Part shown: one piece after another, positions 35,138 through 39,070 of the stretch
Numbering within the stretch: the first letter of the stretch is position 1
Layout: the number at the start of each line of letters is the position of its first letter
Made by a program: the position numbers and the translations under genes
Notes under the pieces: model-generated
The model's database searches: none
What the model was told of the DNA's origin: nothing
The model's input: the letters and a program-made list of their open reading frames with translations, nothing else
Source of the DNA: Amoebophrya sp. AT5.2
Taxonomy: Eukaryota; Sar; Dinophyceae; Syndiniales; Amoebophryaceae
NCBI GenBank assembly: GCA_005223375.1
Contig: RXOD01003895.1
Coordinates: forward strand, 1 to 39,070
Length of the DNA stretch: 39,070 nucleotides
Direction of reading: 5' to 3'

Positions 35138-37633
35138 TCATTCTTCCTCCGAGGGGAACCGGCGTTCTATCTCTTCGCGCACCGCTTCAGCTTCATCGCG
35201 AGACCAACTGCGGCTCGCCACTGCTCCTTCTATGCCAAACTCCGCCTCGGTCGGTCCGGACCAAAACACACTGAGCACCTCAAAGACGCCCGCCCGCGTG
35301 ACGCGCACGTCCGCATCACCGCGGCAGCCACTTCTTCTTCGCCACTCTACTTCTCCTTGTTCCGGTTGGGGGTCCACACGCATGTATGTCCCCCGCCACA
35401 AAGCGTCCAGAAGCAACACGAAAGCGTCCGCAGTGATCCTTCCGAGACGCATCTGTTCTTCCAACGCCTGTCGCAAGGACTTAAGGTGGCCTAGGTCTTC
35501 ATCGTCCAGTAGAAAGGCACACACAACGCGCTCCAGCGCGCTGTGCCGGAAGTTTTCCACTAAGCCGTCGAACATTTGTTTCGCTTGCGCCGGCATCGGC
35601 GCTGCTGGTGGCGCTGCTTGGAGTTGTCCGGATGAAGGCCGCTCGCCGCCCCTTGAAGAGGTGGGGCTTTCCTGGGTCATTCCGTGTGCTGCAGACCCCG
35701 CAGGGCCGTTCGACGCTGCCGCCGCGGCGGAGACCGTACCATTGGCAGCGTCGTGCCCCCGCTTCCGAAGATAGGAATTCGCCGAGAGGTCCATAACGGC
35801 GAAGAGTACGGCCGGTGGCAGCAACCGCTCGCGGGGGTTCATGTATGGAGCGAAGCTGTGGTCACGCGTCAGCAGATCCGGTGCACCCCCCGCGTCCCCC
35901 TGGAGCCACGACAGGCACAGGAGCGCAAACAACCGGTCGTCCGCGGACGCAGCATCGGCGTCCACGAGCCCGATTCCCGCCTGCGAGGCCGGGTCGCGCT
36001 CGTCAGCCGAAGACGCGGACGCGTCCATCCTCTGCCACCGCTTGCTCGCGAGCTGTTTCATGCCCTCGCTCCTCTCCTCCTGCGCGAGCAGCAGTTGGAA
36101 GAAAACCGCGTGCGGTAGCCCTCGCTCGGGTCGGTAGTCGCGATCCTCGCGGACAGGGTACGCGATGTAATCCTCGTGCCCAGCCGGCACAGACATCTCC
36201 GCGCCCCTCCTCCTGTACCTCCACAAGCCCGGATGGTCCAAGACCTTCAACACCTGGCCAACGGCGAACTCGGCGGGACCATGTTCTTGTTCATTTACAT
36301 CAGCGATAGCGTCACCTCGTCGTGTCTCCGCGGAAATAGAAACGCCGCGCAAACTCCTTCCAAAATCCTCCAGCGCGCGCAGGACGAATTGAAGCGCAAA
36401 CATCCGCGACACGACGTTCCATGGGAACGCGTTCCACGGCGTCCAATACTGGGCGTGCGACGAGAAGAGCGGGGGGTCCACGGGCGCTGGTGGATCGACC
36501 TTCAACCCGTGCCCCCGGAACGGCGCGAGTACCGCGATTTCTGCCGGAGCCGTCAGCAGCCTGCTCAGTGCGATCACAGAGCGCTGTAAATAATCTGACG
36601 ACTGTTCAGCTTGAGATTGTTCGTGGCTACTTTTACCCTTGTTCTTCATCCTGATCGTGCGGCTTCTCGTCGCGACACTTTGCGCAAGGTCTTCTGCCAC
36701 GCTTAAGACCACTTCCCGGGAGTGCTCCGGCGGTTCTTCCCCGGATGAAAACGGAACAAACATTGTGTGATGGGTTTCGTCGGCCAGCCACACGTTCATC
36801 GCAGCCGTGAAACTCCCCAGCAACATCTGCATGAAAAATTCGCCGTAGCTGACATAGAAAAAGTCGTATCTGGCGCTCCCAGCGTAAGCATCGTTTTCGA
36901 ATCTCGGTAGCGGGTACTCATTCACTGTTGTGTACAACTCCTGCAACAGCGAGCCAACCACCGCCGCGACGTGCTGTGGTTCTGCGTTCTTTCGGAGTTG
37001 CCTGATTCCGTCGCGGACATCGATGAGCCAATTTCTTGCCCTGTTTTCCACCCGGACCAAGATAGCAGGTCCGCGCTGGTCGCGCTGCCACGTCTTCGTG
37101 CCCTGGAGCGCGGCTACGGCCTTCCGCAGCCACTCCGCGATCGGAGGGATGTAAACCTCCTCCTGCTCACGTAAGGCGGCGCGCGCATCGATCATCGTGC
37201 CCAACTCGGAATCACACTGACTCAATCGGAACCGCACCCGCGGCTCCAGAAACGACCAAACGCCATGCTGTGTTGAAGTACCAAAGGAGGGCTCGACTCG
37301 AGAACCCGCATGTTCTGGCTCGGAAATAGCAGCAGACTGGGTGGGAAGGGAAAACCCGCTCGAGTCCTGCGATGTTGAGGAACCGCCGTCCGGGGGAGCC
37401 CGGTCCGTGACCGCAGCGTAGGGGCATGCTGGTGCTCCGCCAGGTGCGCCATTGAAGTAAGGAGCCGCCCCCGATATGGGGGTGGCTTCGCCCCAGCCGC
37501 TTGAAAGTGGCGGCGCGGCAGTGCTCCGAAGAACGTCATGCAGTGTGGGACCAGCGGCGAACGCAAACAAAGGTGCGAGCCCAGCACAGCTGCAAGCGAA
37601 TAAAGAAAAGAGATTCCTTGTTTTTCGCGTCAT
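35138..37633 (-). CDS. Secreted protein of unknown function, 831 aa
   Basis: Single exon, ATG at 37633, TGA or similar stop after FPSEEE. The N-terminus (MTRKTRNLFSLFACSCAGLA followed by PLFAFA) is a clear signal peptide with cleavage likely near AFA/AGP. No further membrane helix is evident. The protein is rich in Ala, Arg, Glu and Pro, with alpha-helical blocks (EEVYIPPIAEWLRKAVAALQ, LQELYTTVNEYPLPRFENDA, RYDFFYVSYGEFFMQMLLGS) and an Ala/Ser-rich linker about 630-690. The last third (LVENFRHSALERVVCAFLLD) is again helical. It has few cysteines. I recognise no family. Its signal peptide and divergence would fit a lineage-specific exported or vacuolar protein. Confidence 0.75.
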   Translation of the reverse strand: MTRKTRNLFSLFACSCAGLAPLFAFAAGPTLHDVLRSTAAPPLSSGWGEATPISGAAPYFNGAPGGAPACPYAAVTDRAPPDGGSSTSQDSSGFSLPTQSAAISEPEHAGSRVEPSFGTSTQHGVWSFLEPRVRFRLSQCDSELGTMIDARAALREQEEVYIPPIAEWLRKAVAALQGTKTWQRDQRGPAILVRVENRARNWLIDVRDGIRQLRKNAEPQHVAAVVGSLLQELYTTVNEYPLPRFENDAYAGSARYDFFYVSYGEFFMQMLLGSFTAAMNVWLADETHHTMFVPFSSGEEPPEHSREVVLSVAEDLAQSVATRSRTIRMKNKGKSSHEQSQAEQSSDYLQRSVIALSRLLTAPAEIAVLAPFRGHGLKVDPPAPVDPPLFSSHAQYWTPWNAFPWNVVSRMFALQFVLRALEDFGRSLRGVSISAETRRGDAIADVNEQEHGPAEFAVGQVLKVLDHPGLWRYRRRGAEMSVPAGHEDYIAYPVREDRDYRPERGLPHAVFFQLLLAQEERSEGMKQLASKRWQRMDASASSADERDPASQAGIGLVDADAASADDRLFALLCLSWLQGDAGGAPDLLTRDHSFAPYMNPRERLLPPAVLFAVMDLSANSYLRKRGHDAANGTVSAAAAASNGPAGSAAHGMTQESPTSSRGGERPSSGQLQAAPPAAPMPAQAKQMFDGLVENFRHSALERVVCAFLLDDEDLGHLKSLRQALEEQMRLGRITADAFVLLLDALWRGTYMRVDPQPEQGEVEWRRRSGCRGDADVRVTRAGVFEVLSVFWSGPTEAEFGIEGAVASRSWSRDEAEAVREEIERRFPSEEE

Positions 37634-38011
37634 GTTAATCGTTGGCCATTGATTGTGTTAGTGCAAGAAAAAGAATTCATTGTCATAGTGGTCATTGAGA
37701 GAAAAATTAGAAGAAGGCCATCCGCGTTCTATAAGTCCCTGCGTTCAGCAAGAAATGTGACAAGGTATTTTGCACGTGACACTTTCGTTAGCGCCCGCCC
37801 GGCGGTATCGTTTGTTCCTCAAGAATCAATCCACTACGCGAACGATTTTGCTGCGGCGTTCTGCGGAACACGAGCAGATTGCGGCTTCGTCAATGAACCT
37901 GATTTTGATGCTCCACGGTAGGTATCTGGATCGATTTCAGACTCTTCGTCTTCGTGCATGTAGTTCAAGCGACAGATTTAAAAAGAAAACATCAACAACA
38001 ACCGTGCCCAG

Positions 38012-38432
38012 GCGGCCGTGGCGACGCCGGCGGCTACGGTAAGGGGAGAGAACAGAAAATTTCGGACTCGGTTTAGGTCACCTCCTTCTCACTACGAGGA
38101 TCCAAAGCCAAGGGGCGCGAAAAGCTCGAAAAACATACGAAGACAGAACATTCTCGGGCACTTTGCCGCGGCAGGGAGTTTGGCTGGGATCATTGCTGCT
38201 CCGTCCGTGAGTTTCTCACAGATCGTTTTTGTACATGGTTCGTTCACAGCGCTATACGAGTTTCAACGCGTTCATTTATCGGCGGGCTTGCCATTTACTT
38301 CCCGAGTACATGATTGAAGAAAGTACGTGGCAATTCATTGGACAAAGTTTTAGTAGGGTTTAAGTCAAAGTTTCACAGCTTCTCTCAGCTTTCCGCTTGC
38401 AGTGGCGCCTGCTAAGCCATGCTCGTGCAGAG
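38012..38432 (+). CDS. Possible small spliced gene fragment (plus strand)
   Basis: Three plus-strand exons fit in phase 0: 38012-38038 (AAVATPAAT), 38099-38206 (DPKPRGAKSSKNIRRQNILG, then HFAAAGSLAGIIAAPS) and 38403-38432 (WRLLSHARAE), with donors GTAAGG, GTGAGT and GTAATA and acceptors CCCAG, CGAG and TTGCAG. The middle exon suggests a short hydrophobic helix behind a basic stretch, as in small mitochondrial inner-membrane proteins. No start or end could be fixed, and the third exon overlaps a minus-strand candidate. Confidence 0.25.
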
Positions 38433-38631
38433 GTAATAATGTGGACTAGAATGTAGAACCAATCACGCATCTACAATTTCGCTCGTTTCCAAATCTCCTG
38501 CGTGTTGCGGCTTTATTAGGAATAGGAACGCCGCGGACTTGTCTCTTAAATTGTCTCTCAACATCTCGCGCTACAAGTATTGCGCTCTCTGCGATTCTTT
38601 CTGCGTCTTTTAGAGGTGAACTCATTGTCAT
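38365..38631 (-). CDS. Possible small two-exon gene, 73 aa
   Basis: ATG at 38631 opens a strongly coding-like exon to 38467 (MTMSSPLKDAERIAESAILV, then ARDVERQFKRQV). A donor GTGATT at 38466 and acceptor CGAG before 38421 join in phase 0 to HGLAGATASGKLREAVKL and TGA at 38367-38365. Amphipathic, basic, no recognised domain. It agrees with the strand of the main gene array, but conflicts with the third exon of the plus-strand candidate. Confidence 0.3.
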
Positions 38632-38722
38632 TCATTGCATTCTACTCTCATTTACTCAACATCCTCATTGCTTCCGATTTTTAAATCGAAACTTCAGGTC
38701 CGATCAAACGCTTGTTAATTTC

Positions 38723-39070
38723 TCAGAAGATCCCGAAGAGCTTTTTTTTCTTCGCCACCCCAGGCGCTCCCGCGGCCAGCCGCGCGATGCTGCTGCTTGC
38801 AGCGTCCTCGATCTGGTCCACGCCGACGTGCGCCGCTGCTGACGCCCGCCCCGGGCCCAATTCCCAACGCACCCGTAGCGGGTGTATGCTCGCCACGGTT
38901 CCCACGCAACCTCGCTCCACCTTGAAGTGGCTGCCAGTGCCCTTGGGATTCATCTGCGTCAGCTTTTTGGTCCACTTCATCTTCACCGCGGCGAGGACTT
39001 CCTGGCCAGGCCGGAACGGCGGCGGCTCATGCCCGGGGACCGGCCGGGCCATCACGGGGTAGTTGCCGTT
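38723..39070 (-). CDS. SH3/KOW-like protein fragment (5' part beyond window)
   Basis: The open frame enters from the right edge (NGNYPVMARPVPGHEPPPF) and ends at TGA 38723. Seen: RPGQEVLAAVKMKWTKKLTQ, then HFKVERGCVGTVASIHPLRV, then RWELGPGRA, a layout like the beta-barrel KOW/SH3-type modules that carry G-x-V-G-T-V. A short Ala/Ser-rich tail follows, with a Lys cluster (KKKKLFGIF) at the end. The full domain set and the start are outside the window, so function cannot be judged. ATG codons at 39055 and 39052 are probably internal because the frame stays open upstream. Confidence 0.6.
   Translation of the reverse strand, partial: NGNYPVMARPVPGHEPPPFRPGQEVLAAVKMKWTKKLTQMNPKGTGSHFKVERGCVGTVASIHPLRVRWELGPGRASAAAHVGVDQIEDAASSSIARLAAGAPGVAKKKKLFGIF

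Larger units (their letters stand above)
37634..38722. other. Spacer with conflicting small-gene candidates
   Basis: About 1.09 kb between the secreted gene and the KOW-like fragment. Candidate exons occur on both strands (see entries at 38012-38432 and 38365-38631) and overlap at 38403-38421. On the plus strand a coding-like frame also runs about 37780-37918 (PAVSFVPQESIHYANDFAAA) up to a GTAGGT donor, but no start codon was found. Confidence 0.35.

Noticed and set aside
1..39070. Dinoflagellate spliced-leader sequence, tRNA, rRNA, snRNA genes and CRISPR arrays
   Set aside because: I looked for the conserved leader core, tRNA box B-like motifs and regularly spaced repeats on both strands and found none that I could support.

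Overview
This is a eukaryotic nuclear window. Long GC-rich, mostly intronless coding blocks alternate with AT-richer spacers of about 0.4-2.5 kb. Short conserved genes are broken by introns of about 55-270 bp. The protein set (mitochondrial lipoyl synthase, FUN14, ABCC transporter, XPC/Rad4, RanBP2-type zinc finger) and the Ala/Ser/Pro-rich disordered regions point to a protist. Same-strand gene order, high gene density and divergent secreted proteins would fit an alveolate of the dinoflagellate/syndinian/perkinsid side; this placement is inference and no marker settles it.

All confidently identified genes read on the minus strand, so transcription runs from right to left. From the right edge they are: a fragment of an SH3/KOW-like protein (38723-39070); a secreted protein of 831 aa (35138-37633); XPC/Rad4 (31117-34194); a six-exon RanBP2 zinc-finger gene (28919-30384 and upstream); a 2.5-kb gene-poor stretch with a possible decayed retroelement RNase H; a zinc-finger protein of 768 aa (24085-26391); a proline-rich protein ending in a two-helix membrane module (22108-23214); a secreted lipase-like protein of 1050 aa (17889-21041); a second, larger protein with the same two-helix module (13815-16580); an ABCC transporter of 1616 aa (7914-12913); an unknown 422-aa protein (5788-7213); a polytopic membrane protein of 240 aa (3966-5127); FUN14 (2219-3461); and mitochondrial lipoyl synthase running off the left edge (88-1343). 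A few weak plus-strand candidates sit in the spacers, the best at 1680-1997.

The most interesting signals are four. (1) The FUN14 gene has two tandem, homologous terminal exons, each in frame with the same donor and each with its own stop codon; the splice acceptor of the first lies inside one arm of a perfect 20-bp inverted repeat, suggesting an RNA-structure switch or an introner-like insertion. (2) Nine of the 14 introns I could place begin GTAC, eight of them GTACT, rather than GTAAGT. (3) Two genes 5.5 kb apart share a 70-residue C-terminal double-helix module (55 of 70 residues identical) with otherwise unrelated disordered N-termini, and a secreted lipase-like gene lies between them. 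(4) The FUN14 protein carries an EF-hand-like calcium loop between its membrane segments.

Functionally the window is mixed: mitochondrial genes (lipoyl synthase, FUN14), export (ABCC), DNA repair (XPC), probable RNA binding (RanBP2 finger), and several lineage-specific membrane or secreted proteins. Apart from the two-helix pair I see no pathway linking the neighbours. Splice structures were read by eye from frame, phase and splice dinucleotides and have no transcript support.
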